Shown: positions 14,899 through 23,037 of the stretch, in pieces
Layout: each line of letters starts with the position of its first letter
Numbering within the stretch: the stretch's first letter is position 1
Assembly: GCF_900184945.1 (NCBI RefSeq)
Contig: NZ_FXYF01000003.1
Coordinates: 62,001-126,000 of the forward strand
DNA length: 64,000 nucleotides
Direction: 5' to 3'
From: Antarctobacter aquimaris
GTDB lineage: Bacteria > Pseudomonadota > Alphaproteobacteria > Rhodobacterales > Rhodobacteraceae
Position numbers and translations under genes: made by a program
The notes under the pieces: model-generated
What the model was told of the DNA's origin: nothing
The model's database searches: none
What the model saw: the letters and a program-made list of their open reading frames with translations, nothing else

Positions 14899-15582
14899 TC
14901 AGAGCCCGAGCAGGCGATAGGCGCCGCGGCCATCCGACTCGATCAGGAGGCGCCAGTTCTTCTTCGACTTGAATACATCGGACATCTTGAGGCTGCGCGA
15001 GCCCGCGGCGGCGAGGATCGCCTTCCCGCTCTGCCAAGGCTCGCCGCGCCCGGCAGCCTCGCGCAGCGCGCGCACGACCTGTGCCTGGATCGCACCCAGC
15101 CGGAAGTGCTGACCGTTGCAGCGGACATCCTGGTAGTCGGCTGAGGCATGGAACGCGCCGGGTCGTGGTCCGGCAGCCGCTCCGGCAAATCTCGTCTCGG
15201 CCTCGAAGCGGTCACGCTCGTCCCGCCTGAGGAAAAGATCGCGCTGCCGCACGGTGATCAGCTCTCGCTCCCCGGTCAGGCAGGCATAGTCGGCCTTGTG
15301 CGAGCGGAAGCGGCTGAGCTTCACCTCGCCATGCCGGAACAGCTGGAAGACGTCATGGGCGTGGAGATCCAGAAGCCCGTTGAACAGGCCCCGCTCGAAG
15401 GGCACGGAGAATCGCTCCCCCTCCGGTGTCTCCTCGTAGTCGCCGAGTTCGACCGCGAGGTTGAACACCCGGATCGACAGCCGCAGCTGGTCGTTCTCGG
15501 CGAGGTAGACGAGGTCCGCCTCGGACATGGACCAGCGCTCGAGGATCTCCGGCAGGGTGAAATACGACTTCTCGATCTCCAT
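14899..15582 (-). CDS. Hypothetical phage regulator-like protein, 227 aa
   Basis: This is the first gene of the minus operon, divergent from the S24 repressor. The N-terminus FTLPEILERWSMSEADLVYLAEN has the shape of a DNA-binding helical motif (a sigma/HTH-like reader). The middle has the distinctive VPFERGLFNGLLDLHAHDVFQLFRHGEV. The C-terminal 70 residues (QAQVVRALREAAGRGEPWQSGKAIL and following) look like a winged helix. Two candidate DNA-binding ends and its place opposite the repressor suggest a Cro- or early-activator-like role. I know of related proteins in Rhodobacterales elements but no characterised member. Confidence 0.65.
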   Translation of the reverse strand: MEIEKSYFTLPEILERWSMSEADLVYLAENDQLRLSIRVFNLAVELGDYEETPEGERFSVPFERGLFNGLLDLHAHDVFQLFRHGEVKLSRFRSHKADYACLTGERELITVRQRDLFLRRDERDRFEAETRFAGAAAGPRPGAFHASADYQDVRCNGQHFRLGAIQAQVVRALREAAGRGEPWQSGKAILAAAGSRSLKMSDVFKSKKNWRLLIESDGRGAYRLLGL

Positions 15583-15631
15583 CCGGACCCCCGATTCCCA
15601 TGTGCGATTGTTTAGGTTTTGTTCTAATCGC

Positions 15632-15672
15632 TTGACGGGTCCGCATCAATCCTGTTTTATCCTATTTCATCC
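15632..15672 (+). promoter_or_regulatory. Repressor promoter with tandem 10-bp operator-like repeats
   Basis: TTGACG at 15632-15637 and TTTTAT at 15655-15660 form a 17-bp-spaced promoter candidate for the repressor gene. Overlapping the -10 are helically phased direct repeats: ATCCTGTTTT (15649), ATCCTATTTC (15659) and a third ATCC at 15669. Repeats at exactly one helical turn in the divergent phage control region suggest operator sites, presumably for the S24 repressor itself. Confidence 0.5.
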
Positions 15673-15692
15673 ACATACCCCTGGGGGAAAAC

Positions 15693-16370
15693 ATGACCGA
15701 GCAGCATACCCTGGCCGACCGCCTGCGGGCCCGCGCCCATCAGCTCGGCCTGACGCCTGCCCATGTCGCCGAGATGGCCGGCGTGAACCGCTCCTTCGTC
15801 TACGACATCCTGCGCGGCCGCTCCGCCCGCCCCGGCATCGACCGGCTGGCGGAGGTCGCCCGCGTGCTGAAGGTGGACCGCGACTGGCTGATCCACGGTA
15901 TCGGCGAGGTCGAGGGAACGCCCCCCTTCGTGGACAATCCCGACGATGCCTTCGTGGCCATCGCGCACGCCACCCCGCGCCCCGCGATGGGCGGCGGCGC
16001 GGTGGTGACCGAAGATGGCGACACGCCCGGCCGTGTCTATCACTTCCGCCAGTCTTGGATCCGCCACAAGCTTAAGGCCAGCCCGTCTCAACTGCGCATC
16101 ATGCATGTGGAGGGCGACAGCATGGCGCCGACGCTGCTGAGCGGCGACGCGGTGCTGGTCGACATGACCCGCCGCGCCCCCAACCCGCCCGGAATCTTTG
16201 TGCTGGATGACGGGATGGGGCTGGTCGCCAAGCGGCTCGAGCACATCCCGAACAGCGACCCGCCTGCGGTGCGCGTCATCTCCGACAACAAGCACTACCC
16301 CGAATACGAGCGAACGGCCGACGAGATCCACATCGTCGGCCGCATCCGTTGGTTCGCGCGGGAGATCTGA
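15693..16370 (+). CDS. CI-type phage repressor, HTH plus S24 peptidase domain
   Basis: The protein has 225 aa. Residues 6-66 form an XRE-type helix-turn-helix (LTPAHVAEMAGVNRSFVYDI). The C-terminal half is a LexA/UmuD-like S24 domain with the serine nucleophile at Ser143 (EGDSMAPTL) and the general-base lysine at Lys180 (GLVAKRLE), both present. It should hold the prophage silent and respond to DNA damage by RecA-stimulated self-cleavage. No classical Ala-Gly cleavage bond is obvious in the linker, so it could act without cleavage, as some S24 repressors do. The ATG follows a GGGGGAAAAC purine stretch. Confidence 0.9.
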   Translation: MTEQHTLADRLRARAHQLGLTPAHVAEMAGVNRSFVYDILRGRSARPGIDRLAEVARVLKVDRDWLIHGIGEVEGTPPFVDNPDDAFVAIAHATPRPAMGGGAVVTEDGDTPGRVYHFRQSWIRHKLKASPSQLRIMHVEGDSMAPTLLSGDAVLVDMTRRAPNPPGIFVLDDGMGLVAKRLEHIPNSDPPAVRVISDNKHYPEYERTADEIHIVGRIRWFAREI

Positions 16371-16371
16371 G

Positions 16372-17103
16372 GTGATCGCGTTCAGTGAGATCGACGATGC
16401 CGATCCGGCGCTGGCATTCTCGCCCATGGTGCGCGGGGTCGAGAAGACCTTTGCCTGGATCGGCGCGCATGGCGGCATTCCCCTGACGCCGTCCAAGGCG
16501 TTCAAGCGGGTGTTCGTGCACTGGGCCGCGGCCGAGTTCGACTGGCCCGGCCACACCGAGGCGGACCTCTTCGCCGTAAACAAGGTCCTGAACGAGCCGG
16601 ACTTCGCGCCGCTGATGGTGCTGCACGACCTGATGATCGCGATGAAGCTCGGCCGGCACTACAAGGGCGAGTTCCGCCTGACCAAGGCAGGCGAGGCGCT
16701 GGCCGGCCATCCCGGCCGGATCTTCGGCACGGTCGTCCCGTTCTTCCTGTTCCGGATCAACCACGCCAGCATGTCGCGCTTTGACGATGCGCCGATCCTC
16801 GGCAACTGGGACGTGTTCCTGAACGTGCTGAACGTCGAGACCGAGGACGGCGCCACCGGCGCGCACCTCCGCCGCGTGTTCTTCGGCGAGCCCGAGACGG
16901 GACCTCTCCCGCGGTACGACGAGGTGATGGGCCAGCTCTACATCCAAGTGCTGCGCCCGCTCTGCTGGGCGGGACTTCTGCAGCAGGAACGCGGACACCC
17001 CAGCTATCGGTTCGAGGACGCGGTGTTCATGAAAACGCCGTTGTGGCGGGCGGCGTTGCGGCTGGACACGGATCGGGTGGTGCGTGGGGCGACGCGGCAC
17101 TGA
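16372..17103 (+). CDS. Hypothetical protein coupled to the phage repressor, 243 aa
   Basis: A GTG start one base after the repressor stop makes this a co-transcribed partner. A longer frame upstream overlaps the repressor coding sequence and is not needed. The protein is helical, with a possible winged-helix stretch (FRLTKAGEALAGHPGRIF) in the middle and no cysteine or catalytic motif. Homologues next to repressors are common in Rhodobacterales elements as I recall, but without known function. A small GTGTG-GGAA-CACAC hairpin (17117-17130) just after the stop may end the transcript. Confidence 0.7.
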   Translation: MIAFSEIDDADPALAFSPMVRGVEKTFAWIGAHGGIPLTPSKAFKRVFVHWAAAEFDWPGHTEADLFAVNKVLNEPDFAPLMVLHDLMIAMKLGRHYKGEFRLTKAGEALAGHPGRIFGTVVPFFLFRINHASMSRFDDAPILGNWDVFLNVLNVETEDGATGAHLRRVFFGEPETGPLPRYDEVMGQLYIQVLRPLCWAGLLQQERGHPSYRFEDAVFMKTPLWRAALRLDTDRVVRGATRH

Positions 17104-17245
17104 TTGTAAGGTGCTTGTGTGGGAACACACGACGCAAATCAAATCATGATGCCTTGTAGTATGAAGGTCACGGCGCCATCATGGCGCGGATTTAGATGTG
17201 GCTCGCCGACACAAGAGAGGGCCATCAAGGGAGCAAGAGCGCACA

Positions 17246-18322
17246 ATGCAGATCAATAACAATAACTACAGCGTACTTGAACTCATCCAGATGCTCGAGC
17301 GGAAGGAACTTATCGTCAATAAGGACTATCAGCGAGGATCAGGCCTCTGGCCCATATCCGCGCGCGCTTTCTTTATTGATACCATTCTCCAAGGATTTCC
17401 TTTTCCGAAGATCTATATGTATGAGTATTTGGATCGCCCTGCCAGGGGTATGAAGAAAGAGATTGTGGACGGTCAGCAGAGAATAAGTTCGATCGTTGGT
17501 TTCTACAATAATGAATTTCCGCTTCAGGCGGAGGGCGCAAACAAAGGCAAGCGCTTTCAAGACCTTGATGAAGAGGAACAGGAAAAGTTTCTTTCATACA
17601 GCGCTTCCGTGGATGTGATCCGCAATGCCACAAAGGCTGACATCCTCCAGATGTTCCGCCGGATGAATGCTTATACGATGCCTCTCAATGACGCGGAAAA
17701 GAGGCATTCTAGCTTTCACGGAGACTTTAAGTGGTTCGTGAATGAACTTGCGGACGAGCTCAACGAATTCTTTGTCGAGTTCAACGTTTTTACAACCAAA
17801 CAAATCACCAGAATGAGTGATGCTGCTCTAATTTCTGACTGGGTTCTGGCCTATGAGCGCGGTGTCATTTCTACCAATGCCTCAGACCTGAAAAGCCTTT
17901 ACGAGCGATACGATCAAAACTTCGTTCAGTCGGCCGACTATCATCGTGTTATCGTAGAGACGGTACGCTTTATCTCGGAGAACTTTGGCGAACTGCGCGG
18001 CAGCCACATGATGAAGCCTTACGCTTTGCACTCCCTTTTCACAGCTCTAGCTCATAACCGTTTCGGGATCAGGCCCATATCAGATGAATGGCATGTCACG
18101 CCAAGCGGAACCTTTTGCCATGATGCTGGCGAGAGTCTCAGGTCGCTACTAGAAATGGCCGCGGCGCACGAGGGTAAAGAGACGGATGGGCCTCACGCAA
18201 GGTATGTTTGGGGATGCTCAAGCACAACTGACAGAAGGCCAAGGCGAACAGCGAGGGTCGCTGCGATCATGAGAGCGTTGGCATTGGACGTTCCGGATGC
18301 AGTAGATGGCAACCTCACTTAA
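17246..18322 (+). CDS. DUF262-domain protein (GmrS/ParB-fold type), cargo
   Basis: This 358-aa protein has the signature DUF262 motifs: VNKDYQRGSGLWP (24-36), the SRAF..IDTILQGFPFPKIY region, and DGQQR at 75-79, the ParB/Srx-fold nucleotide-binding and hydrolysis motif. DUF262 is the N-terminal half of GmrSD type IV restriction enzymes and occurs in several phage-defence proteins. This copy is short and lacks the DUF1524 HNH nuclease half. The effector function is probably supplied by the overlapping downstream HEPN-like gene. DNA is close to 50% GC against a much higher backbone, which suggests transfer. The ATG at 17246 is chosen for its fit to the conserved start; a GTG at 17198 is the alternative. 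Confidence 0.8.
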   Translation: MQINNNNYSVLELIQMLERKELIVNKDYQRGSGLWPISARAFFIDTILQGFPFPKIYMYEYLDRPARGMKKEIVDGQQRISSIVGFYNNEFPLQAEGANKGKRFQDLDEEEQEKFLSYSASVDVIRNATKADILQMFRRMNAYTMPLNDAEKRHSSFHGDFKWFVNELADELNEFFVEFNVFTTKQITRMSDAALISDWVLAYERGVISTNASDLKSLYERYDQNFVQSADYHRVIVETVRFISENFGELRGSHMMKPYALHSLFTALAHNRFGIRPISDEWHVTPSGTFCHDAGESLRSLLEMAAAHEGKETDGPHARYVWGCSSTTDRRPRRTARVAAIMRALALDVPDAVDGNLT

Positions 18323-18953
18323 ATCGATAAAGAACAGGTTTCTATTGAGAGTCTCTACGGCTGACGGTGCATTCCATCGTCATCTAGTCGAACCATCAAC
18401 CAAGTTTCGCACTCATCGGTTTGCCCTCCAAGAAGGCCTTGTATCTCTGTTGTGGCAGACCTGGTGCACGTTCTGCCGTGACGTTGTTATTGCTTCTGCC
18501 AGAAGCGCCCTGACAGATTCTGGAGCCATCACGTCTTCTCCATACTCTGGAAACAACGAGAAGGAGGTGGCATACGTCGCACGAAAAGTTGCGCGCGGCG
18601 AGCGTGTGACATCAATAAGAGAGATCTCCGGATCCTATCTTGAGCCAACATGGGGCGATCCAGCTAAGCTGAATTCAATTATCACGGGACTTGGCAGCTC
18701 GAATTCGCCTGCTCTGTTGTCAGCCTTTGGCGTATCCACTCGGATCCAAGACCTGCAAATGTGTAGGAATACTTGCGCACACTTGAATGGAGAGAATATT
18801 ACAATCATGCAGCGCGCCAAAGTCAGGTATAACTCAACAAGAATGCAGCATCCATCTGACTTCATTTTCTGGGAGGATCCTTTGACGCAAGACTTCGTGT
18901 GGCGGAGTTGGATTGATGAAATGGAGATTATTGCAGCATTTGCCACACAATAA
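18306..18953 (+). CDS. HEPN-like putative ribonuclease partner of DUF262 protein
   Basis: This 215-aa helical protein begins inside the end of the DUF262 gene (17-bp overlap, different frame), so the two form one operon. Residues 154-159 read RNTCAH, an exact RX4H active-site motif of HEPN ribonucleases, in a helix context (IQDLQMCRNTCAHLNGENI). Pairs of a DUF262 protein and a HEPN-family protein are known from comparative surveys of HEPN domains (MAE_28990/MAE_18760-type families). Membership of those families is my inference, not something I could test. Expected behaviour is an RNase toxin released or activated by the DUF262 partner on phage infection. Confidence 0.65.
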   Translation: MATSLKSIKNRFLLRVSTADGAFHRHLVEPSTKFRTHRFALQEGLVSLLWQTWCTFCRDVVIASARSALTDSGAITSSPYSGNNEKEVAYVARKVARGERVTSIREISGSYLEPTWGDPAKLNSIITGLGSSNSPALLSAFGVSTRIQDLQMCRNTCAHLNGENITIMQRAKVRYNSTRMQHPSDFIFWEDPLTQDFVWRSWIDEMEIIAAFATQ

Positions 18954-19127
18954 TTTCCCGAACACCTCTCCTTCTGCAATGGGAATATGGATTGGGTTAT
19001 CTTGATGTAACGGACACTACTGACTACTCAGACCTTCGAGCCACTGCGACAACCCCTTGTTTCAACTTGAAATCCATCGGCGCGACCGGCGAACACGGAG
19101 CAAACCGCCTCAGGAGGTTCGCTCCCC
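18954..19127. other. 174-bp junction between cargo and integration module
   Basis: Base composition shifts here from AT-richer cargo to GC-rich backbone. No gene or clear promoter was found. The AGGAGG ribosome site of the next gene lies at its right end (about 19111-19116). Confidence 0.4.
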
Positions 19128-19346
19128 ATGCAAGACGACATCGCCTTCGCGCCGCCCGCCGAGAAGCTTTCCACAGATGAGCGGCTGGCGGAACTGGCCG
19201 CCATCCTCGCCAGCGCCATCGCGCGGACCAACCCACGGGCAACGAACGAGAATTCTCCGCTCAGCGGAGACAGTTCGCTGGACATTCTCGCCCTCAGACG
19301 CCGTCGTCGGAGACAGGTGCAAAACCGAGTTGGAGACGACGCATGA
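19128..19346 (+). CDS. 72-aa protein leading the DUF2924-recombinase operon
   Basis: This small protein has an N-terminal helix LSTDERLAELAAILASAIARTN and a very basic end (RRRRRRQV). A strong AGGAGG lies at proper distance before its ATG, and its stop overlaps the DUF2924 ATG (ATGA). The same arrangement of small protein, DUF2924 and serine recombinase recurs in alphaproteobacterial elements as I recall. DNA binding or a recombination accessory role is likely from its charge and position. Confidence 0.65.
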   Translation: MQDDIAFAPPAEKLSTDERLAELAAILASAIARTNPRATNENSPLSGDSSLDILALRRRRRRQVQNRVGDDA

Positions 19347-19843
19347 GGAAAAATACAAGGAAATCAACCGCGAAGGTCGCGCTCGCGCGCCAGGCGGAGG
19401 GGATCGACGTCCTGGTAGAGTTGGCCGCCCTGAAGGCCATGACGGTGCCCGAGCTGCAGGGCAAATGGCGGGTCATGTTCGGCGAGCCCGCGCCGAACGC
19501 CAGCCGGGGGAACCTGGAGCTGCGGATCGGCTACCGCATCCAGGAACTGGCCCATGGCGGGATCAAGCCCGCGACGCGGCGAACGCTGGCCGCGCTGGCG
19601 GCCGAGGTCGCCTCGGGCGCGCCGGGCCCGCTGATCGCTGATCCCCGCCGCCCGATCCCCGGCACCAAGCTGGTGCGCGAATGGGAGGGTGAGGAGCAGG
19701 TCGTTACCGTCCTGACCGATGGCTTTGAATGGCAGGGGCGGCGCTTCAAGTCGCTCTCGGCCGCGGTGCGCGCGATCACCGGCAGTCACTGGAACGGGTG
19801 GAAGTTCTTCGGGCTGGCCCATGGCGCGGAGGCCCGCCCATGA
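19343..19843 (+). CDS. DUF2924 domain-containing protein
   Basis: This 166-aa protein has the DUF2924 hallmarks: MTVPELQGKWRVMFGEPAPN, RGNLELRIGYRIQELAHGG, a GTKLVREWEGEEQVVTVL strand pair, and GFEWQGRRFKSLSAAVRAITG leading to HWNGWKFFGL. DUF2924 genes typically lie immediately upstream of large serine recombinases in alphaproteobacterial elements, as here (ATGA overlap). They are thought to assist recombination. The W-G-R-x-F/SLSxxAR/ITG core is also seen in DNA-binding RAMA domains. Confidence 0.88.
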   Translation: MRKNTRKSTAKVALARQAEGIDVLVELAALKAMTVPELQGKWRVMFGEPAPNASRGNLELRIGYRIQELAHGGIKPATRRTLAALAAEVASGAPGPLIADPRRPIPGTKLVREWEGEEQVVTVLTDGFEWQGRRFKSLSAAVRAITGSHWNGWKFFGLAHGAEARP

Positions 19844-21162
19844 GCCGCGCAAAGCCCGAACCCGTCCGCCGCCTGCGCTGCGCCATCTACACCCGGAAGT
19901 CGAGCGAGGAAGGACTCGACATGGAGTTCAACAGCCTCGACGCGCAGCGCGAGGCCTGCGAGGCCTACATCGCTTCGCAGCGCGCCGAGGGCTGGGTGGC
20001 GCTGCGCGACCGTTATGACGACGGCGGTTTCTCAGGCGGGACGCTGGACCGGCCCGCGTTGGCGCGACTGATCGCCGACATCGAGGCCGGGCTGATCGAC
20101 GTGGTCGTGGTCTACAAGATCGACCGCCTGAGCCGCGCACTGATGGATTTCTCGAAGCTGGTGGAGATCTTCGACCGCCACGGCGTGACCTTCGTCTCGG
20201 TCACGCAGTCTTTCAACACCACCACATCCATGGGCCGCCTGACGCTGAACATCCTGCTCAGCTTCGCCCAGTTCGAACGCGAGGTGATCGGCGAGCGCAT
20301 CCGCGACAAGTTCGCAGCCTCCCGCCGGAAGGGCATGTGGATGGGGGGTCCGGTGCCGCTCGGCTATGTAGTCAAGGACCGCAAGCTGGTGATCGAGCCC
20401 GCCGAAGCCGAACAGGTTCGGACGATCTTCCGCCTCTATGCCCGCTCCAGTTCCACCGCGCAGGTGCTGAAGGAACTGCATGCGCGCGGGATCCGCACCA
20501 AGCGCGGCGCGGTGTTCGACCGGGGCTACCTGCTGAAGTTCCTGCATAACAAGGTCTATCTCGGGCTCGCCGTGCACAGGGACGAGGTCTATCCGGGCGA
20601 GCACCAGGCGATCGTCGACCAGAAGCTATGGGACGAGGTGCACGAGGTAATCGCCAACAACCGTGTGGCTCGGGCGGCGGTGGCGCGCACGGCGCAGCCT
20701 GCGCTCCTGCGCGGGCTGATTTTCACCGAGACCGGTGCCGCCATGACGCCGCACCACACCAAGCGGAAGGGCAAGCGTTACTGCTACTACACCTCGATGG
20801 ACGTGATCCGGAAACGTCCTGCAGCCGAGTTGCGCGGGCCGCAGCGGCTGCCGGGTGCCATGGTCGAGGAGGCCGTCATCGGCGAAATCCGCCGGATGCT
20901 GCGCACGCCCAAGGTCGCGGCGCGCACCGCGCGGGCGGTCCGGAAGGACCGGCCCGATCTCGACGAGACCACCGTCGTCGCCGCTCTGGCGCAGTTCGAC
21001 GATCTCTGGAAGGCGCTGATCCCAGCCGAGCAGGCGCGTATCGTCCAGCTTCTGGTCGCGCGGATCACGGTGAGCGAGGCCGGCCTCGCCATTGACCTGC
21101 GCCACGACGGCCTCGGCGCCATCGCCGCACTGATGGCCCCGCCGAAGAAGGAGGTCGCCTGA
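19840..21162 (+). CDS. Large serine recombinase (integrase)
   Basis: This 440-aa protein has a resolvase catalytic domain with CAIYTRKSSEEG, where Ser21 is the expected nucleophile, and arginines in YKIDRLSR and the QFEREVIGERIRDK helix. A recombinase domain follows (PLGYVVKDRKLVIEPAEAEQ, then FLHNKVYLGL), then a shorter C-terminal region. The zinc ribbon and coiled coil usual in longer members look reduced. It catalyses attP x attB integration of the element, with excision needing a directionality factor. The ATG overlaps the DUF2924 stop (ATGA). It is the strongest mobility marker in the window. Confidence 0.92.
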   Translation: MSRAKPEPVRRLRCAIYTRKSSEEGLDMEFNSLDAQREACEAYIASQRAEGWVALRDRYDDGGFSGGTLDRPALARLIADIEAGLIDVVVVYKIDRLSRALMDFSKLVEIFDRHGVTFVSVTQSFNTTTSMGRLTLNILLSFAQFEREVIGERIRDKFAASRRKGMWMGGPVPLGYVVKDRKLVIEPAEAEQVRTIFRLYARSSSTAQVLKELHARGIRTKRGAVFDRGYLLKFLHNKVYLGLAVHRDEVYPGEHQAIVDQKLWDEVHEVIANNRVARAAVARTAQPALLRGLIFTETGAAMTPHHTKRKGKRYCYYTSMDVIRKRPAAELRGPQRLPGAMVEEAVIGEIRRMLRTPKVAARTARAVRKDRPDLDETTVVAALAQFDDLWKALIPAEQARIVQLLVARITVSEAGLAIDLRHDGLGAIAALMAPPKKEVA

Positions 21163-21542
21163 TGCCCGAGCCCGAGACCCTGCGCGTCCATATCCCGCTC
21201 GAACTCCGCCGTCGCGGCGGTCGCCCGCGGATCCTTCCGCCGAAGCATGTCGAGGCCGCCATGGGTCGTGGGCAGGATCCGCACCTGCTGCGCGCCATCG
21301 GCCGGGCATGGGGCTGGCGGCAGCGGTTGGAACGCGGCGACGTCGCCACGCTCGCCGACCTCGCAGCCGACGAGGGCCTGTCCGACCGCTACGTCAGCCG
21401 CCTGATGCGCCTCGCTTGGCTGGCGCCCGAGGTGCTCGAGCGGCTGGTCGTCCAACGCGAGCCTTCGACGATCAGCATCTACGATCTGTGCTTCGTCGCA
21501 TCCCTTCAGTGGGACGAGCAGCCGGGGCGGGTGTTCGACTGA
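21162..21542 (+). CDS. HTH protein downstream of serine recombinase, possible directionality factor
   Basis: This 126-aa protein starts MPEPETLRVHIPLELRRRGG and carries a ParB/KorB-like HTH: TLADLAADEGLSDRYVSRLMRLAWLAPEVL. Its ATG overlaps the recombinase stop by one base (TGATG), so the two are made together. Small DNA-binding proteins immediately downstream of large serine integrases often act as recombination directionality factors, which is the favoured guess. The small AlpA-like gene at 14.5 kb is the competing candidate. Confidence 0.7.
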   Translation: MPEPETLRVHIPLELRRRGGRPRILPPKHVEAAMGRGQDPHLLRAIGRAWGWRQRLERGDVATLADLAADEGLSDRYVSRLMRLAWLAPEVLERLVVQREPSTISIYDLCFVASLQWDEQPGRVFD

Positions 21543-21551
21543 GACGAAGGG

Positions 21552-22490
21552 TCAGTAAGGGATTGCGTGAAGCCAAACCCGGTCGGGGGAGAGCAACGTC
21601 TCACCCGGGTGCAGTTCGTATGTGACCAGCGGCCCATCCTTGCCGGCGGAATAGTCGAGGCACAGCGCGTTCGGAGCCTGCAGGACCGGATCGCCGCTGA
21701 GCCAGTAGTGACCGAAGAAGACGGGGCGTTCGTGGACGGGATAGGTCTGCGACATCAGGGTTCCCGGTAGTGGTGCATCGGGCAGATCATCCGGAACAGG
21801 AACCGAGATAGAGATGTCACGCCAGGTCCGGGCCCCTGCATTCCACCATTGCAGTCGGACGTGATCGCGGTGGGTGCCGTCCTTGTCGCGGAATGCAAAC
21901 CCATCGGGAAGCTGGTGTTCGGGCCCCTTCGTGATTTCCTCGGCAAGGTGGAAAAGCTCGTCGGCAGGATCAGCCGCGCGGATCAACTGCTCTTCGGACA
22001 GAACGCCGTCGTCGGTGAGCGCCCGCACGCGGTCGATCGTAGGGTCGACCCAGCAGGCATGCACGGCGCGGAATCCCTCAGCTTCCAGAAACAGCGGGAG
22101 GCTGCGCATCCACGCCAGCGCCTCGCGGGTCTCGCCGGCACCGACGGCGAACTCCGCCAGGAAGCTTGCGTGCTGGCGGAGGTTCTTCTCCGAATGAGCG
22201 CGGAGGGGCTGGCCGGTCTCGGGGTGGGCCGTGTGGAAGTGAAGGGCATTGAGCTCGTGGTTGCCCATGATCGCGCGGGCCTTGCCGCTGTCGAACAGGT
22301 CGCGCACCAGGTGAATGACGGCCCGGTTCTCCGGCCCACGGTCGATGAAGTCGCCCAGAAAGACGATGGTCCGCTCCGGGTCGGGATGGATCCAGCCCGC
22401 CGCGTTCCGCCGCCATCCGAGGGCATCGAGCGCTCCCCGTAGTTTCGCGATCTGCCCGTGGATGTCGGGGATGATATCGACTGTTCCCAT
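21552..22490 (-). CDS. Calcineurin-like metallophosphoesterase
   Basis: This 312-aa protein carries the PPP-type phosphatase motifs in order: DIHG (D-x-H), FLGDFIDRGPEN (GDxxDRG), and MGNHELNALH (GNHE), with metal-binding His further on (FFGHYWLSG). It resembles bacterial serine/threonine phosphatases and ApaH-type diadenosine tetraphosphatases; the substrate cannot be chosen from sequence. Start at 22490 has a good AGGAG RBS. A longer frame from 22535 lacks one. Convergent with the integration module, it may be the first host gene or a cargo gene of the element. Confidence 0.85.
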   Translation of the reverse strand: MGTVDIIPDIHGQIAKLRGALDALGWRRNAAGWIHPDPERTIVFLGDFIDRGPENRAVIHLVRDLFDSGKARAIMGNHELNALHFHTAHPETGQPLRAHSEKNLRQHASFLAEFAVGAGETREALAWMRSLPLFLEAEGFRAVHACWVDPTIDRVRALTDDGVLSEEQLIRAADPADELFHLAEEITKGPEHQLPDGFAFRDKDGTHRDHVRLQWWNAGARTWRDISISVPVPDDLPDAPLPGTLMSQTYPVHERPVFFGHYWLSGDPVLQAPNALCLDYSAGKDGPLVTYELHPGETLLSPDRVWLHAIPY

Positions 22491-22947
22491 GCACTCTCCT
22501 GAAAATCGTTCCATATGGTGATGGCTGGTTCGCAAGTGCCGTTGGTCACCGCCCTGCGCCTTGTAACGCTAACGAGTTCAAGTCCTTTTGTCGTCGGGGT
22601 TTTCTGGTTCTCGTCACGGGCGGACACCGCCACCGCTACGCGCCATTCGGCCAGCGCACCCAGCGGCTGCGCCTCTCGCGTGTTGCGGCTCTGTTCCCCT
22701 CGAAGGCGATTGACACAAGGCCCGAAGTTTTGGCGGTGTTGAAAGTCAGGTCATTGGAAAAGCGTGGAAAATTCCAACCGAACCGAATTTGGCGAGGTTC
22801 GCCCAAACAGAGACGGAGCGCCGTTCAGAGCCCGGAACGGGCCTGGCGCGCTGTCTCAGAGGTTCGCATGGGGGAGGCAAAGCCCTTTGAAAACACGAAT
22901 ATTTCCGCGCCGCGATAGGCGCCTGTTCGTGTTCGAAACAGGGATGA
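22491..22947. other. 457-bp intergenic region before tRNA-Ser, possible element junction
   Basis: No gene is supported. The right end holds a nested hairpin that is likely the tRNA terminator (listed separately). The rest shows no clear structure. If the phosphatase is element cargo, the right attachment site would be in this stretch, but I found no repeat to support it. Confidence 0.4.
22892..22933 (-). terminator. Nested hairpin downstream of tRNA-Ser
   Basis: AACACGAA at 22892-22899 and TTCGTGTT at 22926-22933 pair perfectly. Inside, GCGCC and GGCGC form a second stem. Read on the minus strand, just after the tRNA, the outer stem ends in TTTTC, consistent with a weak rho-independent terminator. 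Confidence 0.5.
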
Positions 22948-23037
22948 TGGCGGAGAGGAAGGGATTCGAACCCTCGAGACGGTTCCCCGCCTACACACTT
23001 TCCAGGCGTGCGCCTTCGACCACTCGGCCACCTCTCC
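22948..23037 (-). tRNA. tRNA-Ser(GGA)
   Basis: Read on the minus strand the 90-nt gene folds as a class II tRNA. The acceptor stem GGAGAGG pairs with CCTCTCC, the discriminator G is followed by an encoded CCA, and the D-arm TGGCCGAG, anticodon stem CACGC/GTGTG and T-arm GGGTTCGAATCCC are all present. The anticodon loop CTGGAAA gives anticodon GGA. A long variable arm, about 16 nt, is typical of serine. It lies close to the right end of the prophage. Confidence 0.95.

Larger units (their letters stand above)
1..21542. mobile_element. Prophage / phage-derived integrated element (left end outside window)
   Basis: The block holds phage hallmark genes: terminase small and large subunits at the left edge, a primase-helicase, a Sak4-like recombinase, a RuvC-like resolvase, an S24 repressor and a large serine recombinase. 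Early genes lie on the minus strand in tightly overlapping order; the repressor and integration module lie on the plus strand. Capsid and tail genes would be expected left of position 1, after the terminase. The right limit is placed just after the HTH gene that follows the recombinase. It could extend over the phosphatase gene to about 22.5 kb, and I did not find an att repeat to settle this. Confidence 0.85.

Noticed and set aside
22948-23037. tRNA-Ser as the phage attachment site
   Set aside because: The element uses a large serine recombinase, which rarely targets tRNA genes, and no second copy of the tRNA 3' end was seen in the window.
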